Positions 1-8,357 of a stretch of 64,000 bases of DNA are shown here, piece by piece. Each line of letters opens with the position of its first letter. Positions within the stretch are counted from its first letter, which is position 1. Below the pieces are notes generated by a model. The model saw only the letters and a list, made by a program, of their open reading frames with translations, was not told the origin of the DNA and did not search any database. Source of the DNA: Ruegeria_B marisflavi (lineage in GTDB: Bacteria > Pseudomonadota > Alphaproteobacteria > Rhodobacterales > Rhodobacteraceae); contig NZ_JAOVQN010000010.1 in assembly GCF_025673445.1 (NCBI RefSeq), positions 1 to 64,000 of the forward strand, in the 5' to 3' direction. The translations under genes and the position numbers were made by a program.

Positions 1-105
1 GTCCATTCAGACCTCCCTTTTGGGAGTTTGAATCAGAACCTAGACCAGATGGGAATCCTGAATCTCAACAGACCCTAGGGCGCGCGCCGAGCCGCTTGCA
101 AGCGT

Positions 106-1017
106 TCAGAGCTTGGGCGCGATGCTGGGCGGGGTGATCTGGCGGCGTTTCAGCACCGCCTCGCGCCAGGTGATGAAGCTGACCGAGGCCAGGATCAGCG
201 TACCACCCGCGATCACCCAGGGGTCGATCCCCTCGCCAAAGACCAGCGCGCCCAGCAGCGTGGCCCAGATCAGTTGCAGGAAGGTCACCGGCTGGGTCAC
301 CGCCACCGGCGCGGCCTTGAGCGCGAGGGTCATGAAGTAATGCCCGGCGGTGGCGAAACAGGCGATGGTGAACAGCACGGCGACCTGATGCCAGGTGGGG
401 GTCTGCCAGACCGCCACGGCAAAGGGGATCATCGCCACGGTGACCCAGACCGACAGATGCGCGACCACCACGGCCGGGCTGAGATCATCGACCGCCACCT
501 TGGCCAGCAGGTAGGAACCGCCCAGCGTCAGCGTGGTGCCGAGCATCGCCAGATGCCCGGGCGAGACCTCGCGAAAGCCGGGGCGCAGGATGATCGCAGC
601 GCCGATCAGCGCCACGAAGATGGCGGTGATCCGGCGCGCGGCCAGTTTCTCGCCCAGGAACAGCGCGGCGCCGAGGCTGACATAGACCGGCGTGAGGTAG
701 TTCATCGCCGTGACCTCGGCCAGCGGGATCTGGGTCATGGCAAAGAACCACAGCATCACGCCCACCGAATGGATGGCGCCGCGCACACCGAAGATGGTCC
801 AGTGGCGGCGGGTCAACCGGGCGGACAAGATCTGACGCAGCGCCGGCAGCAGAAAGACGATGCCGAAGAGATAGCGCAGGAAAGCCGACTGGATCGGGTG
901 CATCCCCTGCCCCATCGACTTGACCAGCGCGGTCATCACCACAAAGCAGAGCCCCGCCGCAAGCATCCAGAGGATACCGGCAACAGGGCGGGCGTCAGGG
1001 GGCAGGTCCGGCGTCAT
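106..1017 (-). CDS. DMT-family (EamA) permease
   Basis: A 303-residue polytopic inner-membrane protein with the two-EamA-repeat layout of drug/metabolite transporters, about ten hydrophobic segments. The first repeat ends with the family signature GEKLAARR at residues 122-129 followed by a helix containing AAIILRPGF; the second ends with the matching FGEGIDPWVIAGG stretch. Relatives move small metabolites across the inner membrane; the substrate cannot be read from the sequence. I start it at the ATG at 1017; a TTG-initiated extension to 1071 would add 18 residues that do not resemble the family. It lies 67 bases beyond the stop of the LysE-type exporter on the same strand, so it may share that transcript. 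Confidence 0.88.
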   Translation of the reverse strand: MTPDLPPDARPVAGILWMLAAGLCFVVMTALVKSMGQGMHPIQSAFLRYLFGIVFLLPALRQILSARLTRRHWTIFGVRGAIHSVGVMLWFFAMTQIPLAEVTAMNYLTPVYVSLGAALFLGEKLAARRITAIFVALIGAAIILRPGFREVSPGHLAMLGTTLTLGGSYLLAKVAVDDLSPAVVVAHLSVWVTVAMIPFAVAVWQTPTWHQVAVLFTIACFATAGHYFMTLALKAAPVAVTQPVTFLQLIWATLLGALVFGEGIDPWVIAGGTLILASVSFITWREAVLKRRQITPPSIAPKL

Positions 1018-1084
1018 GCCTGAGGTTGAACACCCAATTTCTGGCCGGGGCAACCCTTCACATGACAACAAGTTCCGGCGTGAG

Positions 1085-1690
1085 TCACGCCAGCAGGAGT
1101 TTGGCGGCGATGGTCCACATGGTCAGCGTCACCAGCGTGTCGAGCACCTGCCACGCGCGAGGGCGGGCAAAGAGCGGCGCCAGCAGTCGCGCGCCATAGC
1201 CCAGCGCAAAGAAGAAGGTGAGGCTGGCCAGCGCCGCGCCGATGCCGAAACTGAGCCGGTCGGGGTATTGCGCTGAGATCGAGCCGATCAGCACCACGGT
1301 GTCGAGATAGACATGCGGGTTGAGCCAGGTGAAGGCCAGCACCGTCAGCAGCACCGGGCGCAGCGGCAGGCTTGCGCCGTTTGCAGGGCCCGCGTCCAGC
1401 GCTTCGACCTTGGTAAAGGCGGCATGCAGGCTGCGCGCGCCGTACCAGATCAGGAAGGTCGCGCCGCCATAGCGCATCAGCGGCTCGAACCAGTCCGCCG
1501 CCTGTGTCAGGCTGCCGAAGCCCGCCACTCCGGCGGTGATCAGCAGCGCATCGGAGAGGGCGCAGGTCAGGCAGACGACGAACACGTGCTCGCGCCGGAT
1601 GCCCTGGCGCAGGACAAAGGCGTTCTGCGCCCCGATGGCAAGGATCAGCCCGAGGCTGAGCGCGTATCCGGCGAAGAAGGCAGGCGACAT
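1085..1690 (-). CDS. LysE/ArgO-type amino-acid exporter
   Basis: A 201-residue membrane protein of the LysE family, which exports basic amino acids such as lysine and arginine. Two hallmark stretches are visible: IGAQNAFVLRQGIRREH near the N-terminus and TWLNPHVYLDTVVLIGS in the C-terminal half, with about six hydrophobic segments. The ATG at 1690 begins MSPAFFAGYALSLG; codons upstream of it do not look like protein. It is divergent from an ArgP/LysG-type LysR regulator across 91 bases, the classic exporter-regulator arrangement, so induction by intracellular lysine or arginine through that regulator is the expected control. Export of arginine rather than lysine is undecided. Confidence 0.93.
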   Translation of the reverse strand: MSPAFFAGYALSLGLILAIGAQNAFVLRQGIRREHVFVVCLTCALSDALLITAGVAGFGSLTQAADWFEPLMRYGGATFLIWYGARSLHAAFTKVEALDAGPANGASLPLRPVLLTVLAFTWLNPHVYLDTVVLIGSISAQYPDRLSFGIGAALASLTFFFALGYGARLLAPLFARPRAWQVLDTLVTLTMWTIAAKLLLA

Positions 1691-1781
1691 GGGCGGCGAT
1701 CCTTGATTGTGTCGGGGTTTGACTAGACGGCGCACGCAGTTTAAGCCAGTTAAAGATACTGACGGTGATTTAGATTTCCTA

Positions 1782-2666
1782 ATGCAGTTCGATCCCCAGC
1801 ATCTGGCGGCCCTGGCCGCCATCCTGCGGCTTGGCAGTTTCGAGGGCGCCGCTAGCGCGCTGTCGGTGACGCCTTCGGCGGTCTCGCAGCGGATCCGCGC
1901 GCTGGAAGAGCGGGTGGGCCTGCCGCTGATCCATCGCGGCACGCCGTGCACCGGCACCGCCGCCGGGCTGCGGCTGGCGCGACATGCCGAGGATGTGGGT
2001 CTATTGGAGGCGCAGGTGAGCCGCGATCTGGCGCTGGACCAAGGGGATGGGCCGGTGCGGGTGCGGATCGCGGTCAATGCCGACAGCCTGGCCACCTGGT
2101 TTCTGGCAGCGATGACCGGGGTCAAAGATGTGCTGTTCGACCTGGTGATCGACGATCAGGATCATTCCGCCGACTGGCTCAGGCGTGGCGAGGTGGCGGC
2201 CGCCATCACCGCCAATGACAAGCCGGTGCCGGGCTGCGACGCGCATCCGCTGGGCGCGCTGCGCTATATCGCGACGGCCAGCCCCGCCTTTATGCAACGC
2301 TGGTTCGTGGGCGGGGTCACGGCCGAGGCGCTGGAGCGCGCGCCCTGCCTGACCTTCAACGCCAAGGACCGGCTGCAACAGCGCTGGATCGAGGCGCAGA
2401 CCGGCGCGCGGCTGAACCCGCCCTGCCACTACCTGCCGTCCTCGCAGGGGTTTGTCGATGCCGCATTGGCCGGGATGGGATGGGGGATGAACCCGCGCGC
2501 CCTGGTGCGCGGGCAGCTCGACCGGGGGGATCTGGTGCCGCTGATCCCTCACCGGCCGCTGGACGTGCCGCTGACTTGGCAGGTGAGCCGGGTGCTGACC
2601 CCGGCGTTGGCGCCTCTGACGCGCGCAGTGCGGCGGGCGGCGGTGCTGGGCTTGAACCCGGACTGA
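1782..2666 (+). CDS. argP: ArgP/LysG-family LysR transcriptional regulator
   Basis: A 294-residue LysR-type regulator. The N-terminal winged helix-turn-helix covers about residues 5-62 (GSFEGAASALSVTPSAVSQR), followed by a periplasmic-binding-protein-like effector domain. The ArgP/IciA/LysG subfamily is indicated by the opening QFDPQHLAALAAILRLGSFE and by the divergent lysE-type exporter 91 bases away, which such regulators activate in the presence of lysine or arginine. The chosen start is the ATG at 1782; an in-frame extension to 1707 runs into the intergenic promoter region and looks non-coding. Confidence 0.9.
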   Translation: MQFDPQHLAALAAILRLGSFEGAASALSVTPSAVSQRIRALEERVGLPLIHRGTPCTGTAAGLRLARHAEDVGLLEAQVSRDLALDQGDGPVRVRIAVNADSLATWFLAAMTGVKDVLFDLVIDDQDHSADWLRRGEVAAAITANDKPVPGCDAHPLGALRYIATASPAFMQRWFVGGVTAEALERAPCLTFNAKDRLQQRWIEAQTGARLNPPCHYLPSSQGFVDAALAGMGWGMNPRALVRGQLDRGDLVPLIPHRPLDVPLTWQVSRVLTPALAPLTRAVRRAAVLGLNPD

Positions 2667-2706
2667 GACTGCCGGATAAGGTTGCGACAGTCTTGGAGGA
2701 TGCGCC

Positions 2707-3399
2707 ATGTTTGCCCGCGACGCTCTCAGTTATTCCGCCCTGCCCTTGCCCGACCGGGTCGAGATGAGTGACGACCAGATGCTGGTCGCGGCCGAGGCGT
2801 TTCACGACACCATGCGCCGCCGCCATACGGTGCGTGACTACGCGGACCGACCGGTGCCGCGTACGGTAATCGAGGCTTGCATCCGCACGGCGGGCACCGC
2901 GCCCTCGGGCGCCAATCACCAGCCCTGGCATTTTGTGGCGGTGGCCGATCCGGCGCTGAAGGCGCGGATCCGGGAGGAGGCCGAGGAGGAAGAGCGGCGG
3001 TTTTATGCGGGGGGCGCGGGCGACGAGTGGATCAAGGCGCTGGAGCCCATCGGCACCAATGCGGTGAAGGAACATCTGACGGTTGCGCCCTGGCTGATCG
3101 TGGTCTTTGCCCAGCGCTGGGGCCAGTTCGACGACGGCACCCGCTACAAGAACTATTACGTGCCCGAGAGCGTCAACATCGCCACCGGCTTCCTGCTGGC
3201 GGCGCTGCATCACGCGGGGCTGTGCGCGCTGACCCATACGCCGAACCCGATGCGGTTCCTGAATGACGCGCTGGGGCGACCGGCCTCCGAGAAACCCACG
3301 ATGATCATCGCGGTGGGGCATCCGGCGAAGGATGCGACCGTGCCCGAGGTGGCCAAGATCAAGAAACCGCTGAGCGAGATCGCGAGTTTCGCGGAATAG
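2707..3399 (+). CDS. Nitroreductase-fold flavin reductase, iodotyrosine-deiodinase-like
   Basis: A 230-residue FMN-dependent protein of the nitroreductase superfamily: RRRHTVRDYADRPVP and APSGANHQPWHF match the FMN-binding N-terminus. It resembles the iodotyrosine deiodinase (IYD) branch more than ordinary nitroreductases. After the acidic helix come Glu96, Tyr100 and Lys121 with the same spacing (4 and 21 residues) as the substrate-gripping Glu157, Tyr161 and Lys182 of human IYD, and the C-terminus has the NYYVPESVNIATG and EKPTMIIAVGHP blocks. IYD reductively removes halogen from halotyrosines. A GGAGG ribosome site lies 9 bases before the ATG. It converges with the SLC13 gene, leaving 3 bases. 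Halotyrosine as substrate is inference. Confidence 0.85.
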   Translation: MFARDALSYSALPLPDRVEMSDDQMLVAAEAFHDTMRRRHTVRDYADRPVPRTVIEACIRTAGTAPSGANHQPWHFVAVADPALKARIREEAEEEERRFYAGGAGDEWIKALEPIGTNAVKEHLTVAPWLIVVFAQRWGQFDDGTRYKNYYVPESVNIATGFLLAALHHAGLCALTHTPNPMRFLNDALGRPASEKPTMIIAVGHPAKDATVPEVAKIKKPLSEIASFAE

Positions 3400-3402
3400 C
3401 GC

Positions 3403-5178
3403 TTACATCGGCCAGAACAGCAGGATGGCCGGGATGGTGACCGCGACGATCAAGAGTTCCAACGGCAGGCCCATGCGCCAGTAATCGCCGAAATGATAGC
3501 CGCCGGGACCAAGGATCAGCGTGTTGTTCTTGTGCCCGATCGGGGTCAGGAACGCCGCCGAGGCCGCCACCGCCACCGCCATCAGGAACGGATCGGGCGA
3601 AACGCCCAGCGCATTGGCCATCTGGATGCCGACGGGGGCAGCCACAATAGTCGTCGCGGTGTTGTTGAGCACATCCGACAGCGTCATCGTCACTACCATC
3701 AGCACGGTCAGGATGGCCCAGGCGGGCCAGCCTTGGGTCAATGTCACCAACCCACCCGCGATCAGTTGCGTCCCGCCCGAGGCCTCGAGCGCGGCCCCCA
3801 GCGGGATCATCGAGCCCAGAAGCACCACCACCGGCCATTCGATATGGTCATACAGCTCGGCAATGGGCAGGATACCGGTCAGCACATAGGCCACCACCAC
3901 CAGCCCCAAGGCCACCGGCAGGTAGAGAAGCCCGACCGAGGCCGCCAGCACCGCCGCACCAAAGAGGCCGATGGCCAGCCAGGTCTTGTCATTGGCCGTT
4001 ACGCTCAGGCCCCGCGTGGCCAGCGGCAGGCAGCCCAGCCACTCGGTCACATCCGGGCCCCGGTCGCGCGGGCAGAGCAAGAGAAGGATATCGCCGGGCT
4101 GCACCTCGGTCCGGCGAATGTGCTGGGTGATCCGGGTGCCCTGGCGCGAGATGCCCATCAGCACGGTGTTCTGCCGCCAGCTGAGCCCCAGCCCCTGCGC
4201 GGTGCGCCCCGCGATGCGGGCGCCGTCAGTCACCACCACCTCGATCACGTCGAGCCCCTCGCCTGCCGCCGTCAGCGCCTGCTGGCGTTCCTTGTCCGAG
4301 AAATCAAGGCTGAGGGCGGCGCGGAATTCATCGAGCGCCTCGGGCGTGGCCTCGATCACCAGCGTATCGCCGGCGGCCAGGATGGTGTTGGCGGCACGGC
4401 CATAGCGGCGCTGGCCGTCGCGGATCAGACCCAGAAGCGCCACGTCGGCCTTTTCCGCCTCGGCGTCCAGTTCAGCCAGGCGTTTGCCGATATGGGGCGA
4501 CCCTTCGGGCACTGTCAGTTCGGCAATGTATTCGGCCAGCGCCTCGGCCGCCTCGGCAGCGCCGCCGCCGCGTGTAGGAATCAGCCGCCAGCCGATCAGC
4601 GCCACAAAGATCAGCCCCGCCAGCGCCGCCGCCCCGCCGACCGGAGCAAAATCGAACATGTGGTATGGCTCACCCAGCGCCTCGGCCCGGATCGAGGCGA
4701 TGATGATATTGGGCGGCGTGCCGATCAGCGTAACCATACCGCCAAGGATGGTGGCGAAGGACAAGGGCATCAGCGTCAGCGCCGCTGCCCGCCCCGCCTT
4801 GCGCGCGGTCTGGATATCGACCGGCATCAGGAGCGCCAGCGCCGCCACGTTGTTCATGAAGGCCGAGAGCACCGCGCCGATGCCGCCCATCAGCGCGATA
4901 TGGGCGCCAAGGCCGCGCGAGGCATCGACCAGCGTGCGGGTGATCAGGAACACCGCGCCGGATCGCACCAGCCCGGCCGAGACCACCAGCACCAGCGCCA
5001 CCACGATGGTGGCGGGATGGCCGAAGCCAGAGAATGCGTCCTTGACCGGGACCAGCCCCAGCACCACCCCCAGCATCAGTGCCGAAAACGCCACCAGATC
5101 GTAGCGGAACCGCCCCCAGAGCAGCAGCGCAAACACCGCCGCGAAGAGAGAGAAGAGCAGGATCTGGTCAAGCGTCAT
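3403..5178 (-). CDS. SLC13-family anion carrier with two RCK_C domains
   Basis: A 591-residue transporter with the two hydrophobic halves of the SLC13/DASS group and a central soluble insert of two TrkA-C (RCK_C) modules, one around residues 205-280 (ending IEATPEALDEFRA) and one around 300-375 (TEVQPGDILLLLCPRD). Membrane re-entrant motifs LIGTPPNIIIAS and TPIGHKNNTLILGPGG, each with the family Asn-Asn/Thr type residues, are visible. Relatives carry dicarboxylates, sulfate or other divalent anions with sodium; the substrate is not determinable. It follows tctA by 59 bases on the same strand, so it may form a fourth gene of the tricarboxylate-uptake operon. Confidence 0.88.
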   Translation of the reverse strand: MTLDQILLFSLFAAVFALLLWGRFRYDLVAFSALMLGVVLGLVPVKDAFSGFGHPATIVVALVLVVSAGLVRSGAVFLITRTLVDASRGLGAHIALMGGIGAVLSAFMNNVAALALLMPVDIQTARKAGRAAALTLMPLSFATILGGMVTLIGTPPNIIIASIRAEALGEPYHMFDFAPVGGAAALAGLIFVALIGWRLIPTRGGGAAEAAEALAEYIAELTVPEGSPHIGKRLAELDAEAEKADVALLGLIRDGQRRYGRAANTILAAGDTLVIEATPEALDEFRAALSLDFSDKERQQALTAAGEGLDVIEVVVTDGARIAGRTAQGLGLSWRQNTVLMGISRQGTRITQHIRRTEVQPGDILLLLCPRDRGPDVTEWLGCLPLATRGLSVTANDKTWLAIGLFGAAVLAASVGLLYLPVALGLVVVAYVLTGILPIAELYDHIEWPVVVLLGSMIPLGAALEASGGTQLIAGGLVTLTQGWPAWAILTVLMVVTMTLSDVLNNTATTIVAAPVGIQMANALGVSPDPFLMAVAVAASAAFLTPIGHKNNTLILGPGGYHFGDYWRMGLPLELLIVAVTIPAILLFWPM

Positions 5179-5237
5179 GGGCGAAATCTCCGGCAGTCAG
5201 AGCAGCTTACCCCGCGCCGGAGGGAAGGGCCACAGGC

Positions 5238-6743
5238 TCAGCGCGTTTCGCTTTCGGTGTCGCGGCGGCGGGCCAGCGCGACCGCAGTTACCAGTGCCAG
5301 CGCCATCAGGGCCAGCGCAAACGGGTAATCGAGCAGCTTTTGCGGCTGGCCGTTCAGCAGGGCCAGCGTCTGCGACAGCGAGATTTCCAGCCGGGGACCG
5401 AGGAAAAAGGCGATGATGAAGACCACGACCGAGATGCCGAAGGCGGACATCACATAGGCCAGAAGCGCAAAGACCAGCATCACCCCGATGCCAAACAGCC
5501 CGCCCGAGGCCAGCGCCACTCCGACGAAACACATCAGCAGCGCCGAGGCAAAGATGAAGGGTTCCGGCGCGGAGACCACCCGCACCCAGAACCGCAAGCC
5601 AAGCTGCCCGACCCAGAGGTTGATCAGGTTGGCGATGATCATCGCGCCGAACAGGCCATAGACCAGCTGCCCCTGCTGCGAGAACAGGAAGGGGCCGGGC
5701 TGGATGCCGTGGATCATGAAGGCGCTGATGATCAGCGCGGCGCTGACGCTGCCGGGTATGCCGAGCGTCAGCATCGGGATCATGTTCGCACCCATGACCG
5801 AGGAATTGGCCGATTCCGACGCGGCGATGCCGTGCAGGCTGCCCTTGCCAAAGCTCTCGGGCTCTTTCGACGCCTGCCGGGCCGAGGCATAGGACATGAA
5901 GGCCGCCGCCGTCGAGCCGATGCCCGGAAGCGCGCCCAGAATGGTGCCGATCACCGCGCCGCGCAGCATGGTGAAGCGGCAGCCCCAGTATTCGGCCCAG
6001 CTGACGCTGCGGTCGGAGCGCGGCTGGTTGCGCGGCAGGGTGATTGCCGGGCGCACGGTGCCGCGCGTTTCGCTTAGGCGTTTCAGCAGTTCCGAAATCG
6101 CCAGCATGCCGATCGCGACCGAGGCCAGCGGCAGGCCGTCGTAAAGCTCGTAATTGCCAAAGATCAGCCGGGGCGAGCCATGTTCGGGATCGGTGCCCAC
6201 CATCGCCGCCATCAGGCCCAGCGCGATGGCCACCACGCCCTTGACCAGCGACTGGCCCATCAGCCCAGCGATGACGGCAAAGGCGAGCAGCATCAGGCCC
6301 AGAACCTCGACCGGGCCCATGCGCAGCGCCAGGATCGCCATCGGCGCCGAGACGGTGATCAGCACGATATCGCTGAACGTGTCGCCGGTGATCGAGGAGA
6401 ACAGCGCCATCTTGGTCGCCTTGAGCGGTTTGCCCCGTTTCGCCAGCGGATAGCCGTCAAGCGCGGTTGCCGCCGCGTCGGGCGTGCCGGGGGTATTGAG
6501 CAGCACCGCAGGGATCGCACCGCCCACCAGCCCGCCCTTGTTCACCCCCACCAGAAAGGCGATGCCGGTCAGCGGGTCCATGCCAAAGGTGAACGGAATG
6601 GCGATGGCCGTCGCCATCACCGGCCCGATCCCCGGCACCGCACCGACAAACTGCCCCAGCGCCACGCCGAACAGGATGAAGAGCAGGTTGATCGGGGCAA
6701 GGGCATCGCCAAACCCGGCGAGGATGACGCTCAGTTCCGGCAT
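5238..6743 (-). CDS. tctA: Tripartite tricarboxylate transporter large permease TctA
   Basis: A 501-residue inner-membrane protein of the TctA family, the large permease of tripartite tricarboxylate (TTT) uptake systems. The N-terminal signature GAVPGIGPVMATAIAIPFTF and the GGAIPAVLLNTPGTPDAAAT loop are diagnostic, and the second half repeats the motif as GALPGIGSTAAAFMSY and NMIPMLTLGIPGS. It works with the small permease TctB and the periplasmic binder TctC, both encoded immediately upstream on the same strand (27 bases to tctB). Substrates in the family include citrate and other carboxylates; the actual ligand is unknown. Confidence 0.95.
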   Translation of the reverse strand: MPELSVILAGFGDALAPINLLFILFGVALGQFVGAVPGIGPVMATAIAIPFTFGMDPLTGIAFLVGVNKGGLVGGAIPAVLLNTPGTPDAAATALDGYPLAKRGKPLKATKMALFSSITGDTFSDIVLITVSAPMAILALRMGPVEVLGLMLLAFAVIAGLMGQSLVKGVVAIALGLMAAMVGTDPEHGSPRLIFGNYELYDGLPLASVAIGMLAISELLKRLSETRGTVRPAITLPRNQPRSDRSVSWAEYWGCRFTMLRGAVIGTILGALPGIGSTAAAFMSYASARQASKEPESFGKGSLHGIAASESANSSVMGANMIPMLTLGIPGSVSAALIISAFMIHGIQPGPFLFSQQGQLVYGLFGAMIIANLINLWVGQLGLRFWVRVVSAPEPFIFASALLMCFVGVALASGGLFGIGVMLVFALLAYVMSAFGISVVVFIIAFFLGPRLEISLSQTLALLNGQPQKLLDYPFALALMALALVTAVALARRRDTESETR

Positions 6744-6770
6744 CTTTGGCCTTTCGTCATGAGGGCGGGG

Positions 6771-7199
6771 TTACGGCAGCGGGCGGTCGAGCAGCACCAC
6801 AACCGTGAACCAGATCGCGGCGGGCATTCCGGCGGCCCCCAGCACCAGCCAGAGCGGCCGCCGTTCATGCGCAAGCCACATCAGCACCAGCGCCATGGGG
6901 GGGGCAACCAGGACAAAACCCAGCCACGACATCGCCGCCAGCCCCAGCACCAGAACCCCGGCAAAAAGCATGGCGCGCGCCCAGTAGAACCGCCTCGGGC
7001 GCACATCGCCCGGCGGGCGGATCAGCAGCGCCAGGCCACACAGGCCCAGCACCATCGCCAGGATACGGGGCAAAGTCCGGGGCTTGAGCCAGCCATAATC
7101 GGCCGCCTGCGCCTGCCAGGGGATGATGGTGGCGAAAAACGCCACCGCCAGCAGGATCAGGAACAGGCCCAGCAGCCGGTCGCTTGTCTTGGCTTGCAT
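6771..7199 (-). CDS. tctB: Tripartite tricarboxylate transporter small permease TctB
   Basis: A 142-residue, four-segment membrane protein, the small permease of a TTT system. It is poorly conserved at sequence level, as is usual for TctB, but size, the N-terminal helix LGLFLILLAVAFFATI, the GWLKPRTLPRILAMVLGLCG stretch and its position between tctC and tctA identify it. The ATG at 7199 lies 10 bases after the tctC stop; an extension to 7229 would overlap tctC and adds nothing recognisable. Confidence 0.9.
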   Translation of the reverse strand: MQAKTSDRLLGLFLILLAVAFFATIIPWQAQAADYGWLKPRTLPRILAMVLGLCGLALLIRPPGDVRPRRFYWARAMLFAGVLVLGLAAMSWLGFVLVAPPMALVLMWLAHERRPLWLVLGAAGMPAAIWFTVVVLLDRPLP

Positions 7200-7209
7200 G
7201 CTCGGCCCG

Positions 7210-8154
7210 TCACTTGCCGAACAGTGCACCCACGTTCACCAGCCCGTCACGCAGCATCTTTTCGGTGCCTTCGGGGCCCATGTTCTCGATCGGCGATTTC
7301 AGCGAGTTCATCACCACGGTCTTAACCTCTTCGCTGTCGAGTGCTGCAGCCAGCGCCTCGGTGATCGCCATGCGGGCATCCTCGGGCGTGCCCTTGGCGG
7401 CGGCAAAGAAGAACACCGGATCGACATAGATGTCATAGCCCTGTTCCGGCAGGGTCGGCGTGTCAGGGGCATAGTTGTGGCGGGTGTTGTTCATGCTGGC
7501 GATCATCTTGATCTCGCCGCTTTCCAGGAAGGGCAGATGCTCGCCCGCCTCGAACCCGGCGATGGCCTGACCACCCAGCACCAGTTTCAGGTTCTCGGCC
7601 CCGCCCTTGGTCGAGAGGAACTGGAACTCGGCGCCCGATTTCGCCATCACCTGGCGCATCGCCAGTTCCTGCGGTTTGGCATCAAAGGCCAGCGGCGCGG
7701 CCCCGTTGGCCTTGGCATATTCGATCAGCCCGGCGACATCGTCGAACGACGCATCGGCACGGGCAAAGAGGCCCAGCTGCGCCCGCGCCGCGGTGCCGAG
7801 ATAATCGAAACTGTCCAGATCGAAACCCAACTCTCCGGGCTTGTTCACCAGGTTCACCAGGATCGGCATGTTGACGCCCAGCCCGACCACCGAGCCATCG
7901 GCGGGGCGGTTGGCGATCCCGGCGAACATGGCGACGCCGCCGCCGCCCGGCTTGTTCTCGGCAATCACGTTCCAGCCGGTCTGTTCCTTCATCACCTTGG
8001 CCACGACCCGGCCGATAGTGTCGGTCGAGCCACCGGCACCGAACCCGATCTGAAGCGTCAGGTTGCCCTTGGGCGCCCATTCGGCCTGGGCGATACCGGC
8101 CACCAATAGACCGGCCGCAGCCGCAAATGCGGCGAGTGTCTTGCGAAATGTCAT
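7210..8154 (-). CDS. tctC: TctC/Bug-family periplasmic solute-binding protein
   Basis: A 314-residue exported protein. The N-terminus KTLAAFAAAAGLLVAGIAQA is a Sec signal peptide with an AQA-type cleavage site near residue 24. The mature part carries the Bug/TctC blocks GFGAGGSTDTIGRVVAK and ENKPGGGGVAMFAGIANRP, which form the carboxylate-binding loops. It is the first gene of the tctC-tctB-tctA order. The ATG at 8154 is chosen because it begins the signal peptide; the 18 residues upstream are Arg-rich and non-conserved. Upstream lies an AT-rich region with a perfect inverted repeat (8226-8247) that may be an operator. Ligand unknown; Bug proteins bind mono- to tricarboxylates and similar acids. 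Confidence 0.94.
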   Translation of the reverse strand: MTFRKTLAAFAAAAGLLVAGIAQAEWAPKGNLTLQIGFGAGGSTDTIGRVVAKVMKEQTGWNVIAENKPGGGGVAMFAGIANRPADGSVVGLGVNMPILVNLVNKPGELGFDLDSFDYLGTAARAQLGLFARADASFDDVAGLIEYAKANGAAPLAFDAKPQELAMRQVMAKSGAEFQFLSTKGGAENLKLVLGGQAIAGFEAGEHLPFLESGEIKMIASMNNTRHNYAPDTPTLPEQGYDIYVDPVFFFAAAKGTPEDARMAITEALAAALDSEEVKTVVMNSLKSPIENMGPEGTEKMLRDGLVNVGALFGK

Positions 8155-8225
8155 GGTTCTGTTCCTCCCTGAACATGGCCTGCGTCCACGGGAGCGCCCG
8201 CGTCGCATCGTCGTAGGCTCTGCCC

Positions 8226-8247
8226 TAAGTAAAACATGAATTACTTA
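8226..8247. promoter_or_regulatory. Inverted repeat upstream of tctC
   Basis: TAAGTAA and TTACTTA form perfect 7-base arms around an 8-base spacer, in the only AT-rich patch of the roughly 200-base gap between tctC and yebC. The site lies 72-93 bases upstream of the tctC start and about 110 bases upstream of yebC, a position suited to an operator for either gene. No dedicated regulator is encoded next to it. Confidence 0.45.
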
Positions 8248-8357
8248 ACAAGCCAACAAATTTTCGTGAGTCCGGCGGGGCGCCAAACGGGGATTGAAGC
8301 CCCCCCGGCCCTTCGTCTATAGAAGCGCGGTCAAGCCAAATACGTCGGGAGTTCCAC

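Noticed and set aside
1..105. Possible coding or RNA gene at the window start
   Set aside because: A short inverted CTCCC/GGGAG pair is visible, but no frame, tRNA or other structure can be supported.
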